A stretch of 64,000 nucleotides of DNA from Xenococcaceae cyanobacterium MO_188.B32 (GTDB lineage Bacteria > Cyanobacteriota > Cyanobacteriia > Cyanobacteriales > Xenococcaceae): assembly GCA_030065635.1 (NCBI GenBank), contig JASJDJ010000003.1:1-64000 (forward strand), in the 5' to 3' direction. Numbering within the stretch: the stretch's first letter is position 1; every line of letters begins with the position of its first letter. Shown in pieces: positions 26,694-36,283 of the stretch. Made by a program: the position numbers and the translations under genes. Below the pieces are notes generated by a model, which had not been told where the DNA came from, did not search any database, and saw nothing but the letters and a program-made list of their open reading frames with translations.

Positions 26694-28469
26694 TTAATTT
26701 TTAGCCAAGAAATCCCTGACGTATTGTAATCGCTCTCTCTCAGCTTCAGGGTCGGTTATCTCGATCAGCTTTCTGTAGTAGAAATTTGCCTGGTTGTCGT
26801 TTCCCTTTAACTCAGCAGCGCGACCAGCACCGTATAGGCTATTGAAGCGGTTGGGACTGCGCTTCAACACATTCAAGTATGCTGTTTGGGCTTCCTGGTA
26901 GCGACCTTCTTCAAGCAGCATATCGGCAAGCAACTCAGAAGCTGGCAATATTTCTCCTGGTGTTACGGGATGCTTCTCCGTAGAAGCTTCCATCTCAGCA
27001 GCCTCGCGCATTACTTCAAGCGCTTCTTGGCGATCGCCTTCCTGATATATCAGCCATGCTTTCGCTGCCAGTCGCTGAATTTCAATTTGTTTTCCCCAGT
27101 AAGCAGATGTCTCAGCAGCCCGATCGCGCAGGAGGGCTAATTCATCGAGTGCCTGACGAGCTATCGTTTCATTACCACTTCGCGCTGCGCCGAGCGCCCG
27201 AGCAAAATGCGTTATTGCTTCCATCGCTGGAAACTGATTCCAGGGATAATCCCTCGGTACTCTTGGTTGAAGAGAGATGGCATCAGTCCACTTTTGCTGT
27301 TCTAGAGCCAAGCGTGCGGGAAGAGAAGTCAAAGTGTAGGCACTAGCAACGTGAGGCTGAACGGGATCTTCTATGTTTTTAATTAGATCTAATACGTATT
27401 TCGCTTGAGTATCCTCAGCACGCTGTAGATAAGCATAGGCTAAATAATCGAGGGCATGGGGATAGTGTAAAGATATTTTCTCTCCTACTGGGTGTTTGAG
27501 GGCAGCATCAGCCGAGCGTTTGTTCATGGCGATCGATTCCTGCCAAAGACCGAGCCGAGTGAAAATATGTGAAGGCATATGAAGGGCGTGAGGAATCTCA
27601 GGGGCTATCTTGCCATAGCTGCGTGCCACTTCCAAGGCTTCTTCAGCCAGTTGAGGATAGTCATAGGCGTGAATAATGTAGTGATGTGCGCCAGGATGAT
27701 TTGGAATTTCAGCTAAAACCTGTTTGGCTAGCTCGGCTGCGCGCTTCTGTTTAACATAGCTCTTATCTGAAGGTTCTGCGGTGCCCATATGGGCAAGTGC
27801 ATAGATGGAAGTTGCTTCGGGGTCTTCGGGGAACTCGTGATAAACTTTTTGCCAACCCTCCTCAAAACCGACCAGATTGGGCTTTTCATCGCGACTCCAG
27901 CCTGGTGAATAATAAGCAGCCACTGCATCTATATAAGCTTTCTCCCACTCAGTCTTTTGTCCTCTAGTTTTGGCTTCATCGACCAATTCTTGCCCTTTCA
28001 CGAAGTTTTCTCGGCTAGGAGGATCCGACCACAGTGGATGAATGTAGCTCATAGCCTGACCCCAATAACCCATCGCACATTCTGGATCGGCTTTGGTAGC
28101 CAGAGCAAACCTCGCCCTTGCGTCTTCGTAGGTCATATGATGGAGCAGAGCAAGACCGCGCTCTGTATGTTGATGGGCTAATTCATTGCAGGACACTGGA
28201 AAGCGAACGGTTCCCAGTTGCTCGCCGTAATTATCGCTTTGAATCTTTGTCGTTTTGGTCTGATGCAAAGGTATTCGACTGTTCTGACCGAGTGCTAAAT
28301 CTCCAAGTAAGACAGCGCAGGTGAGAAGTAATCCGTATGCCAACGTATTTTTGACGATAGCTGTAACTATATTCTTCAAGGATTTATTCTCACGGACTTC
28401 TACAGAGAGTAGTTCACTTCCATCATCGATTGAATGAACTACTCTCTTGTCTTTATCGATCGAATTCAT
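26694..28469 (-). CDS. Membrane-anchored TPR protein
   Basis: One hydrophobic segment near residues 39-58 (AYGLLLTCAVLLGDLAL) should anchor the protein or act as a signal sequence. The rest is rich in tetratricopeptide-like helix pairs (YEDARARFALATKADPECAM near residue 110; QEAQTAYLNVLKRSPNRFN near the end), probably acting as a periplasmic scaffold. Conserved phrases MSYIHPLW and HALHMPSHIFTRLGLW mark a family of uncharacterised TPR proteins widespread in bacteria. ATG at 28469 is preferred over a TTG start at 28511. It lies 58 bp from the response regulator and 113 bp behind the kinase. Confidence 0.85.
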   Translation of the reverse strand: MNSIDKDKRVVHSIDDGSELLSVEVRENKSLKNIVTAIVKNTLAYGLLLTCAVLLGDLALGQNSRIPLHQTKTTKIQSDNYGEQLGTVRFPVSCNELAHQHTERGLALLHHMTYEDARARFALATKADPECAMGYWGQAMSYIHPLWSDPPSRENFVKGQELVDEAKTRGQKTEWEKAYIDAVAAYYSPGWSRDEKPNLVGFEEGWQKVYHEFPEDPEATSIYALAHMGTAEPSDKSYVKQKRAAELAKQVLAEIPNHPGAHHYIIHAYDYPQLAEEALEVARSYGKIAPEIPHALHMPSHIFTRLGLWQESIAMNKRSADAALKHPVGEKISLHYPHALDYLAYAYLQRAEDTQAKYVLDLIKNIEDPVQPHVASAYTLTSLPARLALEQQKWTDAISLQPRVPRDYPWNQFPAMEAITHFARALGAARSGNETIARQALDELALLRDRAAETSAYWGKQIEIQRLAAKAWLIYQEGDRQEALEVMREAAEMEASTEKHPVTPGEILPASELLADMLLEEGRYQEAQTAYLNVLKRSPNRFNSLYGAGRAAELKGNDNQANFYYRKLIEITDPEAERERLQYVRDFLAKN

Positions 28470-28581
28470 CTTTATGTTGCCTCTTACCTCTTGCCTTATA
28501 AGACTAAGCAAAAAATTTGAAGAACTTGTGAGTACTGGCGATCGCCCTTTTTTTGTAGTTAACCCTTCTTTTGTAGAATGC

Positions 28582-31500
28582 TCACTTAATCCCGCGAATC
28601 AGGCGATTGAGTAATTTAATAACTCTCTGCTCAAATTCTTCGGGATGAATCCGTCCTTTGGTCAGAAATAGGGTTTTTCCTAACTTCAGTCGTTCTCGAT
28701 CGATATTGTTGATGTCTTTGGCAGTGTAAACCACCATAGGCATATGGCACAAACGATTATGCTGTCGTAACCAATCTACTACGGCAAAGCCATCATATTC
28801 GGGCAATACTAAATCCAGTACCAGTAGATTCGGCATAATTTGTTGACTGAGATTAATTGCTTCCTTTCCTGTCTGAGCATGATAAGTTGTAATACCGTAC
28901 CGCTCAAACATTGCCATGAGTACTTGTGCTAAATCGGCATCGTCTTCGACAATTAGAACACGAAGGTTTTGATTCTGTTGCGCTAAAGCTTGCTCTAAGG
29001 CTTGAAATAATAACTTTTGTTTTGGAGGCTTAACGAGCCAGTCGCTAATTTCTGGATGCAATTTTTTGCTATCTGGTGACAAGCCACTAAGAATAATTAC
29101 GGGAATATTTTTGGTTGCTTCTTGTTCCTTCAAATTGGCTAATGTTTCCCAACCGTTCATCGCAGGCATCATTAAATTGAGCAGGATAACATCGGGATGA
29201 ACTTGAGCTGCTTGTTCAATTGCCTCTTGACCAGATGCAACTGCGACTACGCGGTAGTTTTGCTGTTCTAAGGTAGTTCTTACTACTGTCCGTATTGAGG
29301 GGTCATCATCGCACAAGAGAATCAGTGGACCATTAGAATTAGTTTCTGTCTCCATTTCTGTTTCTTCTGGCAACAGAGGAAGAGTAAAGAAAAAGGTACT
29401 ACCTTCTCCCAAAGTGCTTTCAACCCAAATCTGACCATCGTGATGCTGTACGATACTGCGACAGATTGCCAAACCCAAGCCCGTTCCTCCCTTTTTGCGA
29501 GAGTCAGAAGCATCTACCTGTTGGAAACGTCCAAAAATAGTTTCGAGTTTACGCTCGGGAATACCCCGTCCGCGATCGCGAACTTGAAAAGTTACATAGG
29601 GAATATCGTGGGAAGATATTTCTTCATGACTTATTTCAGCCGTCAACCACACTGTCGAGCCTGGAGCGGAAAATTTAATTGCGTTACTTAGTAAGTTAGT
29701 TAGAACTTGAATAATGCGGTCTGGATCTGCCCAAACTCTAGCGTAACAAGGAGTAACTGATAGTCGCACATCCGCTTGTCTTGCCATATTGTCCACGACA
29801 TCGACAACGGTATTCATTAAATAAGCAACATCACAAGCTTGTTTGAGCATTGTGACTTTGCCTGACTCGATGCGTTCGATATCCAAAATGTCATTAATCA
29901 GGTGTACGAGGCGATCTGCATTTTTGGCAGCAATTTTGAGCATATGTCGGGCATAATCGGGTCGATCGTCTAATGCCCCACCAGCTAACAAATCCAAAGC
30001 TCCCTGAATTGAAGTTAGAGGGGTGCGTAATTCGTGGCTAACTACGGAGACAAATTCATCTTTCAGTTTTTCTAACTCTCGGCGATCGCTAATATCAAAA
30101 CAAGAACCAATATAACCAGCAAAGCTACCATCAGGTAAAAATCTCGGTCTGCCAGTATCTAAAATCCAACGATATTCTCCATCAGCCCGTCGCAGACGAT
30201 ACTCAATTTGGAAACCTTCTCTGGCATCAAAAGCAGTGTTGTAAGTATCTAAAAAATACTGTAAATCGTCTGGATGTATTCCTGCTGTCCAGCCATTACC
30301 CAGTTCTTCTGCTAAAGTTCTGCCAGTAAAACGCAACCAACTGCTATTAAAAAAGTTACATAGTTTGTCTGTCCCCGCCATCCACAATAAAACCGGCGCA
30401 CTATCTGCCACGGTACGAAATCGGGCTTCGCTTTCTCGCAGGGCTGCTTCAGCTGAGGCGCGTTCCATTTCAGTTTCCCAAGCAGCAATAAAACGACCGA
30501 TGCTTTGTGCCATTAGTTCGATAAATTCCCGTTCTTGGGGTTGAAAATCCTCTTTTCTTACCTCAGTACTAGAAAAATTGAGCGTACCATAAATCTTCCC
30601 TCTAACAAAGATCGGAGTTCCGATATAAGATTCTAGTTTTAAATTTTGATATACGGGGTGAGTTTGCATGGTTTTTATGTTGCCGACTCGATCGTAGGCA
30701 ACTGTGCTTTTTTCCCGAACCACTCTCTTACAATAAGTATCTTTTAGGTCAAATTCCGCACCTGCTTCTATGGGAAGGTCGGTTTTGACAGCAAGGATGG
30801 TATAGTTACAATCTCGGACATGGCTGACAATGCCCGTAGATAGCCCAAAAATTTCACATCCTGTTTCCAGACAATCGGTAAACAAAGCCTCAAAATTGGA
30901 ATATTCTGTAGTGTTGATCCGATGCAGATGTTTTAAGTTAGCAGTAAAGTTTTGTAGTGTTTTTGAATTTTTACGTAGGGAAGATTCTGCCAATTTGCGC
31001 TCGGTAATATCTTGAATCTGAGCGATAAAATATAAAGGATTACCTTCACTATCTCGAACCAAAGAAACACTTAACATAATCGAGACTATATCACCCTGTT
31101 TGTGCAGATATCGCTTTTCGAGATGATAGTAAGGAATTTCTCCCGCCAGCATCTGACGTACACAGCTTAAATCGGTTTCGAGGTCATCGGGGTGAGTAAT
31201 TTCTTGGAAGGTAGTAGCCAACAATTCCGACTCGCAATAGCCTATCATCTTGCAGAGGGAACGATTAACCTGTAACCAACGACCTTCTAGGGAGACAATG
31301 GCCATGCCGATCGCTGCATTGTCAAATGCCCCATGGAAACGTTCCTCACTTTCTCTTAGTTTGGCTTCTGCTTGCTTGCGAGCGCTAATATCTTGAAAAT
31401 AAACAGATAATCCATTCTCATAAGGATAAGCATGAACTGCAAACCACATATTTAAGGATGGATAAAATTCTTCAAATTCGACGCTGACTTGTTCGACGAC

Positions 31501-32505
31501 CGCCCGCTGATATTCTCGCTCGAAAGTAGAACCTACTGCTTCGGGAAATGCATCCCAAATGTTTTTGCCTAAGAGTTCTGCTTGTTGTCTTTGTAATAGC
31601 AGTTCGGCATGACGGTTAATATAGGTAAAACACCAGCGTCGATCGAGAGTGAAAAATGCATCGGTAATACTCTCCAGAATCTTATTCAGGCGATCGCGGG
31701 CAGTTCTTTCCCGTTCGATAAGCTGCAATCGTTCTGCTCGGACGCTTTTTTGTTCGGTGATATCGCGAGCAACAGCATACAATAGACCCTCTTCCGTTAC
31801 GGGGAAGGCTCTCCAAGCTAACCACTTATAAGTTCCATCTTGACAGCGATAGCGATTTTCAAAGTCAATCGTAGGGATTCCCGTCGCTAACTTAGCTGTT
31901 TCAGCTAGGGTAGCAGTACGATCTTCAGGATGGACAAAATTGATAAAAGGTTGTGCCAGAAGTTCTGTTGGCGAATAACCAAGTATTTCTTCAAATGCTG
32001 GATTAACTCGCTTAAAATAGCCATCTAATCCTGCCAAACATAGTAAATCGAGAGATAAATTGAAAAATCGCTCTAATTCAGCTTGTGTTCGCTTGGATTC
32101 GCTCAGATCGCTACCAATCCCCAGAAATCCCGTAATTTTTTCGCTTTCATCTCTTAAAGCCACGATCGACAAGCGCACTGGGAAACGCGAACCATCTTTG
32201 CGAATGTAAGTCCATTCCCGTTCGTCTGGCTCTCCGCGACGGGCTTTAGCCACAAAAGCATCAAACTTTGGTTGAATGGTTACCCCTAACTCCTGAGATA
32301 ATTCTCGCGCTCGCTGTTCGACTTCTTGGCGGTCGTGAATCAGGATTGGGGTTGTTTTGCCTACTACTTCTGCTGCCGAGTAGCCCAACCAACGTTCGGC
32401 AGTTTTATTAAAGGTGGTAATTATGCCGTCTACGGTGGTGGAAATAATCGTATAATTAGCACCGTCTAGAATTGCTTGCTGTAGTGCTGGGTTTTGGCTT
32501 GCCAT
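28582..32505 (-). CDS. Hybrid sensor kinase with PAS, GAF and two receiver domains
   Basis: The 1307-residue soluble protein has no membrane helix. Four PAS/PAC units fill residues 1-505, a GAF domain lies near 525-680 (phrase SYIGTPIFVRGKIYGTLNF), and a fifth PAS at 695-815. The HisKA histidine is H824 in VSHELRTPL, then an ATPase domain with GRGIPERKLETIF and GGTGLGLAICR. Two receivers end the protein. In the first the expected phosphoacceptor aspartate is asparagine (N1110 in VILLNLMMP); the second keeps LVLDLVLPEYDG. Signals are unknown. The downstream TPR and receiver genes may be co-transcribed. Confidence 0.95.
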   Translation of the reverse strand: MASQNPALQQAILDGANYTIISTTVDGIITTFNKTAERWLGYSAAEVVGKTTPILIHDRQEVEQRARELSQELGVTIQPKFDAFVAKARRGEPDEREWTYIRKDGSRFPVRLSIVALRDESEKITGFLGIGSDLSESKRTQAELERFFNLSLDLLCLAGLDGYFKRVNPAFEEILGYSPTELLAQPFINFVHPEDRTATLAETAKLATGIPTIDFENRYRCQDGTYKWLAWRAFPVTEEGLLYAVARDITEQKSVRAERLQLIERERTARDRLNKILESITDAFFTLDRRWCFTYINRHAELLLQRQQAELLGKNIWDAFPEAVGSTFEREYQRAVVEQVSVEFEEFYPSLNMWFAVHAYPYENGLSVYFQDISARKQAEAKLRESEERFHGAFDNAAIGMAIVSLEGRWLQVNRSLCKMIGYCESELLATTFQEITHPDDLETDLSCVRQMLAGEIPYYHLEKRYLHKQGDIVSIMLSVSLVRDSEGNPLYFIAQIQDITERKLAESSLRKNSKTLQNFTANLKHLHRINTTEYSNFEALFTDCLETGCEIFGLSTGIVSHVRDCNYTILAVKTDLPIEAGAEFDLKDTYCKRVVREKSTVAYDRVGNIKTMQTHPVYQNLKLESYIGTPIFVRGKIYGTLNFSSTEVRKEDFQPQEREFIELMAQSIGRFIAAWETEMERASAEAALRESEARFRTVADSAPVLLWMAGTDKLCNFFNSSWLRFTGRTLAEELGNGWTAGIHPDDLQYFLDTYNTAFDAREGFQIEYRLRRADGEYRWILDTGRPRFLPDGSFAGYIGSCFDISDRRELEKLKDEFVSVVSHELRTPLTSIQGALDLLAGGALDDRPDYARHMLKIAAKNADRLVHLINDILDIERIESGKVTMLKQACDVAYLMNTVVDVVDNMARQADVRLSVTPCYARVWADPDRIIQVLTNLLSNAIKFSAPGSTVWLTAEISHEEISSHDIPYVTFQVRDRGRGIPERKLETIFGRFQQVDASDSRKKGGTGLGLAICRSIVQHHDGQIWVESTLGEGSTFFFTLPLLPEETEMETETNSNGPLILLCDDDPSIRTVVRTTLEQQNYRVVAVASGQEAIEQAAQVHPDVILLNLMMPAMNGWETLANLKEQEATKNIPVIILSGLSPDSKKLHPEISDWLVKPPKQKLLFQALEQALAQQNQNLRVLIVEDDADLAQVLMAMFERYGITTYHAQTGKEAINLSQQIMPNLLVLDLVLPEYDGFAVVDWLRQHNRLCHMPMVVYTAKDINNIDRERLKLGKTLFLTKGRIHPEEFEQRVIKLLNRLIRGIK

Positions 32506-32639
32506 GATTATGATACTAAACTCTGTTCGGATAGAACACTTTAAAATTGTGTGAGTCAGAAGTAATGAGTAATATAGTCATTCCAATTAATTTTCGCAGC
32601 TCGATCGGTAATGGTTGTTAGTTGTTAGTTGTTGGTTGT

Positions 32640-32901
32640 TATAGCAATCGAATTAAAGGTTAGGACGTGAAATTGACCGGGGAACGCCGGTCACCGCAGA
32701 CACCGGAGGGGCTGTCTCTTGAATTTAATTCAAGAGCTTGTACGCCCCGTTCGTTGTACGGCGGTGTAACGGTGACTATCTTTTTATTAAACCGCAGAGG
32801 GCACAGAGGACGCAGAGAGAGTTATCGGTTGTGTTTTGTAACTAATTGATGAAGTAGAAAGAGTTTAATCATTTGTCCTGAATTATACTTCGATTGCTAT
32901 A
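32640..32901. mobile_element. 262-bp composite repeat with 13-bp inverted ends
   Basis: TATAGCAATCGAA at 32640-32652 is exactly inverted at 32889-32901. GTTGTTAGTT-type tracts flank both sides, so insertion split one tract. Inside lie the cassette at 32674-32777 and an AACCGCAGAGGGCACAGAGG stretch of a kind very common between cyanobacterial genes. A 60-codon frame across it is not a credible gene. The larger gap between the hybrid kinase and the 795-residue regulator (32506-33105) contains nothing else I can support. Confidence 0.55.
32674..32777 (+). repeat. Dispersed cassette with conserved ends, copy 2
   Basis: It begins TGACCGGGGAACGCCGGTCA, continues CCGCAGACACCG, and ends GGCGGTGTAACGGTGACT, matching the copy at 25294-25400 at both ends. 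The middle (GCTGTCTCTTGAATTTAATT, then CAAGAGCTTG) contains a palindrome and shares GCTGTCTCTTGAA with a repeat at 48344-48356. Confidence 0.7.
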
Positions 32902-32979
32902 GTTGTTGGTTGTTAGTTGTTAGTCGTTAGTAAAACATAGGACTGGTTATTATTACTTTTGTTATTGACTACTGTTATT

Positions 32980-33105
32980 TAAGTAGGTAGGCAAAATAAT
33001 TTATAAGACCTTGACTATAAAATGTCTAATCCTGACCTCTGACCCCTAACCCCTGACCTCTGACCTTGCACAACCATTTTATATTTAATTATGCCCACCT
33101 ACTTA
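32980..33105. mobile_element. Miniature inverted-repeat element, TAAGTAGGT type, copy 2
   Basis: The left end TAAGTAGGTAGGCAAAATAA and the inverted right end TAAGTAGGTGGGCATAATTA match at 17 of 20 positions across 126 bp, like the element at 24226-24343. Its interior carries tandem CTGACCY units (33028-33065). The right end directly touches the stop codon of the 795-residue regulator. Confidence 0.6.
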
Positions 33106-35493
33106 CTACTCCTTTGCTGAGATGATGCGATCGCCTTTTTGGGCTTTTGCCTCAACTAGTAAAGCTCTGGTAGCTCGATACAACTCCTGCACTCGCTCGC
33201 CATTTTGTGGATATTGCACTACACCTGCACTAAAAGTTACGGTTAACAAACCCTTTGTCTTGAGAGACAACGGTTCTTGATGTAGGATTTTCAGTAATTT
33301 TGCCAACCTCGATTTTCCTTCTTCGTAGGTCATGCCATACATACCTACTGCAAATTGTGCCCCTCCCCAACGGGCAACAAGATCTTCACTGGAAAAATGT
33401 TTTTGTAGTAGTTTGCCCAAGTGAGATAAAACGCGATCGCCTACGGTATGATCGTATCGAGCGTTAATCTGTTGCAGATTGTCCACATCTAGCACGGCAA
33501 AACAGAGGGTTTGACCGCATCGTTTGGCTAATTGCAGTAACTCGGTCAGTTCTCGAGTAAACCGATAACGATTGGCGACTCCAGTTAGAATATCGGTTTC
33601 AGCCCTCGTCCGCAGTAGTTGCGATCGCTCCAGGCGATTGTGGATGCGTGCGAGTAATTCTGGAACTACAATCGGTTTACTTACATAATCATCGGCCCCC
33701 ACGACAAAAACTCGCTGCATGGTTGCTGCATCTTGATGCACCGTCAAAAACAGGATGGGTAATTCTGACCAATGTCGGTCATTGCGCACGACTTGGCATA
33801 GTTCTAGCCCATTAATATGGGGCATTTCTAAATCGAGAATTAATAAATCTGGTGTAACTGCTTCTAGGGTTGACCAAAATTTTAAGGGCTCTGCCAGAGT
33901 AAAGACTTCAATTCCCCAAGGTTCTAACATATGGCGCAAAGCTTGGAGAATCAAAGGGTCGTCATCTACCGCCAAAATTTTCGTTTCAGTACGGCGCACT
34001 CTTTGTAAGACTTCGGTAACTGCTGTCAATACTTGATGGGTAGACATCGTTGGCGGTAAAAATCCCCGTCCCCCCAAACTAGAAATTTTAACTCTTTCTA
34101 GCAAGTTATCCTTAGCTCTTAGCACCAAGACTGGTACTGGTGGAGTACAGGCACTCAATTCTCCGAGTAAGGTTAGTTCTTTGTCGGCGATCGCTGTTTC
34201 GGCCAGATCGAGTAAGACTGCTTCGGGACGTTGGCGGGAGATCCATTCTCTGGCAAAGTTAGAGTCGCGGACAACTTCACAACGCATTTCCCAGTTTTTA
34301 ATTTCCTGTAGAAATTGTTCCCCCAGAATTTCATCTCGTTCCACTATTAGCAGTAAAGGTCTTTCGTCCACCGAGAGAAGATCGGGAACTTTTCCTTTAG
34401 TAGCTCGTGCTAATTCTTGTCGCATTGCTACCAGCAACTCAGATAAATGCTGTTTTTGTTCTCGATTTAATGGTTGGGAATATTGCAAGATTTGTTGAAT
34501 TTCTTTTGCCAGACGAGAACCTTCATCCACATCAAACATTCCTAACGAACCCGCCAGCTTGTGGGCTGCTGTTATTGCCTGCTGTCGTAGTTTATCTGCC
34601 AAATTATTATTGAGTAAGGCATCAGTTGCCTTCTCGATCGCCGCAACTCGGCTGTCAAGTTTGTTCTTAACTCGCTGCCAAACGGCGGTAGCTGCCTCGA
34701 TCGCTTTTTTCTCGATCTCGGGAGAGAGGTCTTTGGATCGAGAGGGATGAGCGGAAACCTCCCGTATATCCCATCGAGATGTTGGCTGTTCGATCGCCCT
34801 TGTTTTTTCCTTTTTTGGTTTTGGGTTTTTCAAACGGTAGCCAATGCCATAGACTGTTTCAATGGGATCGTCTTTTAATCCAGCACTTCTGAGTTTATGT
34901 CGCAATCCCTTAATGTGAGCCGTAACTGTTTCCTCTCCTGGAGAGACATCAAAAGACCAAAGACGATCTAAGATAACACTGCGACTAAACACTCTCTGTT
35001 TATTGCGCAAAAACAGTTCTAAAAGACCATATTCTTTGGGTGTTAGGGAAATTAACCGCTTCTGATAGGTAACTTCACAGGTACTGGGATCTAGGGATAA
35101 ATCTCCCCAGCTGAAAATTGGTGTTGCACTCGTATCTCCTCTTCGCAGCAAAGCCCTAATTCGTGCCGATAACTCTTGCAAGTCAAAGGGCTTGGTCAAA
35201 TAGTCATCTGCCCCTGCATCCAACCCCATAACTTTGTTGGTGCTGTTATCTTGAGCAGTCAACAGCAGGATGGGAGTTTTAATTCCTTGCGTTCGCAACC
35301 GCCGACAAATACTAATTCCATCAATTTTCGGCAGCATCACATCTAACAAAATTAGATCGTAAGGAAAGGCTTCTGCTTGTCCCAAGCCTGTTTGACCATC
35401 AGCAGCAACATCGATGGTATAGTTCTGATGAGTTAACTTTGGGACAAGCTGTCGAGCAATTAGCTCATCATCTTCAATCAAAAGAATTCTCAT
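33106..35493 (-). CDS. Multidomain response regulator: REC-wHTH-HPt-REC-REC-GGDEF
   Basis: Residues 1-120 are a receiver (LLDVMLPKIDG). Residues 125-222 are an OmpR-type winged helix (LTPKEYGLLELFLRN; VYGIGYRLKN). An HPt domain follows, with its histidine at H311 in AAHKLAGSLG. Receiver 2 (about 375-495) is degenerate, with LLDLAE but no conserved lysine; receiver 3 (about 505-625) is normal (LILDLEMPHINGLEL). The last domain has the GGDEF fold (DILTGVANRYRF), but its signature reads GGAQF near residue 710, so cyclase activity is unlikely. It may therefore combine phosphorelay and DNA binding. The kinase gene lies 600 bp downstream on the same strand. Confidence 0.94.
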   Translation of the reverse strand: MRILLIEDDELIARQLVPKLTHQNYTIDVAADGQTGLGQAEAFPYDLILLDVMLPKIDGISICRRLRTQGIKTPILLLTAQDNSTNKVMGLDAGADDYLTKPFDLQELSARIRALLRRGDTSATPIFSWGDLSLDPSTCEVTYQKRLISLTPKEYGLLELFLRNKQRVFSRSVILDRLWSFDVSPGEETVTAHIKGLRHKLRSAGLKDDPIETVYGIGYRLKNPKPKKEKTRAIEQPTSRWDIREVSAHPSRSKDLSPEIEKKAIEAATAVWQRVKNKLDSRVAAIEKATDALLNNNLADKLRQQAITAAHKLAGSLGMFDVDEGSRLAKEIQQILQYSQPLNREQKQHLSELLVAMRQELARATKGKVPDLLSVDERPLLLIVERDEILGEQFLQEIKNWEMRCEVVRDSNFAREWISRQRPEAVLLDLAETAIADKELTLLGELSACTPPVPVLVLRAKDNLLERVKISSLGGRGFLPPTMSTHQVLTAVTEVLQRVRRTETKILAVDDDPLILQALRHMLEPWGIEVFTLAEPLKFWSTLEAVTPDLLILDLEMPHINGLELCQVVRNDRHWSELPILFLTVHQDAATMQRVFVVGADDYVSKPIVVPELLARIHNRLERSQLLRTRAETDILTGVANRYRFTRELTELLQLAKRCGQTLCFAVLDVDNLQQINARYDHTVGDRVLSHLGKLLQKHFSSEDLVARWGGAQFAVGMYGMTYEEGKSRLAKLLKILHQEPLSLKTKGLLTVTFSAGVVQYPQNGERVQELYRATRALLVEAKAQKGDRIISAKE

Positions 35494-36006
35494 GGCGGTT
35501 ACATACAGCTAATTACATAACTAAAGCGAGGTGACTCTGAATGTTTATTGCCTGAGTCTAATTTCAGCTTAACTTGCCAATAACCACAAGCATCGTTTTG
35601 ATTCGTAATTCGCAACAGCTTCGAGCAAAACTCTCGGAAAATCCGGTAGTGTTGGTGTTTGTTTAGCAGAAGAGAAAAAATGGTCGGTAAGGGATTTTTG
35701 GATGGTAACTGTCCCACTGCCAGTTATTGGGCTTTATAATTCATTCTGAATTTTCACGGGATCTTAGAAGGGAGGCTTAGTGGGATGTTGATTCTATCTC
35801 AGGCGATCGCCAATCATTGGTAAAAACTCGCTCGCGGAAGCACGAAAACCGCATTATTTCGTGACTTTGTGCTCTACTGACCTTACCACCACCAAAAGCT
35901 GGACGGGCAATCCCTCCCCAAAGTAAAACCTTATCTACATTATGGTGCTACTGACTTGGATAAAAGCGATAAGATCGAAGTAGAGAGCTTAATGAGGTAA
36001 GCCAAG
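35494..36006. other. Intergenic region without a recognised gene
   Basis: This is the upstream region of the 795-residue regulator and of the phosphoribosyltransferase gene. A HIP1 palindrome is present near 35803. GTGGGATGTT near 35778 is inverted as AACATCCCAC near 36223, a 10-bp pair that could bound an element of about 450 bp but may be chance. A 72-codon minus-strand frame at 35499-35717 has no coding character. Confidence 0.4.
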
Positions 36007-36162
36007 ATGGTTATAGTGCATCACCCTGCTCTCCAAGAAGAACCCCGCAACCAGCAACCAGCGATAATTCCTCCGAGGCAAGATAGCTCTCACAATAAAC
36101 GAGTAATTAGGGTCGATAAGAGCTACTCGTCAACAGCAAAGGTTGTCTATAGTTCGGTTTGA
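36007..36162 (+). CDS. Possible small ORF of 51 codons
   Basis: ATG at 36007 lies about ten bases behind GAGG and opens a 51-residue frame (MVIVHHPALQEEPRNQQPAI to the end VVYSSV). The product is polar and has no known motif. The spacing to a GAGG site is its only support, and the region also looks repeat-derived, so it may not be a gene. Confidence 0.22.
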   Translation: MVIVHHPALQEEPRNQQPAIIPPRQDSSHNKRVIRVDKSYSSTAKVVYSSV

Positions 36163-36283
36163 GAACCGTTCCTTGCGGTCATTTTTGATAGTTGAGATGC
36201 GCTCGCTTCGTGCTTGGCAGACTAACATCCCACAACTGTTAACAAGCTAGAACTGAAATTGAATTTAAGAGGTCAACAAGACA

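Noticed and set aside
32667-32849. 60-codon plus-strand ORF
   Set aside because: It is entirely made of dispersed repeat and the CGCAGAGG-type intergenic sequence.
33106-33600. Active diguanylate cyclase
   Set aside because: The GGDEF signature is GGAQF, which lacks the metal-binding acidic residues.
35499-35717. 72-codon minus-strand ORF upstream of the 795-residue regulator
   Set aside because: No ribosome site or coding character; it covers the likely promoter region.
35777-36232. 450-bp transposable element bounded by GTGGGATGTT and its inverse
   Set aside because: The 10-bp ends could occur by chance, flanks give no duplication, and no second copy is in the window.
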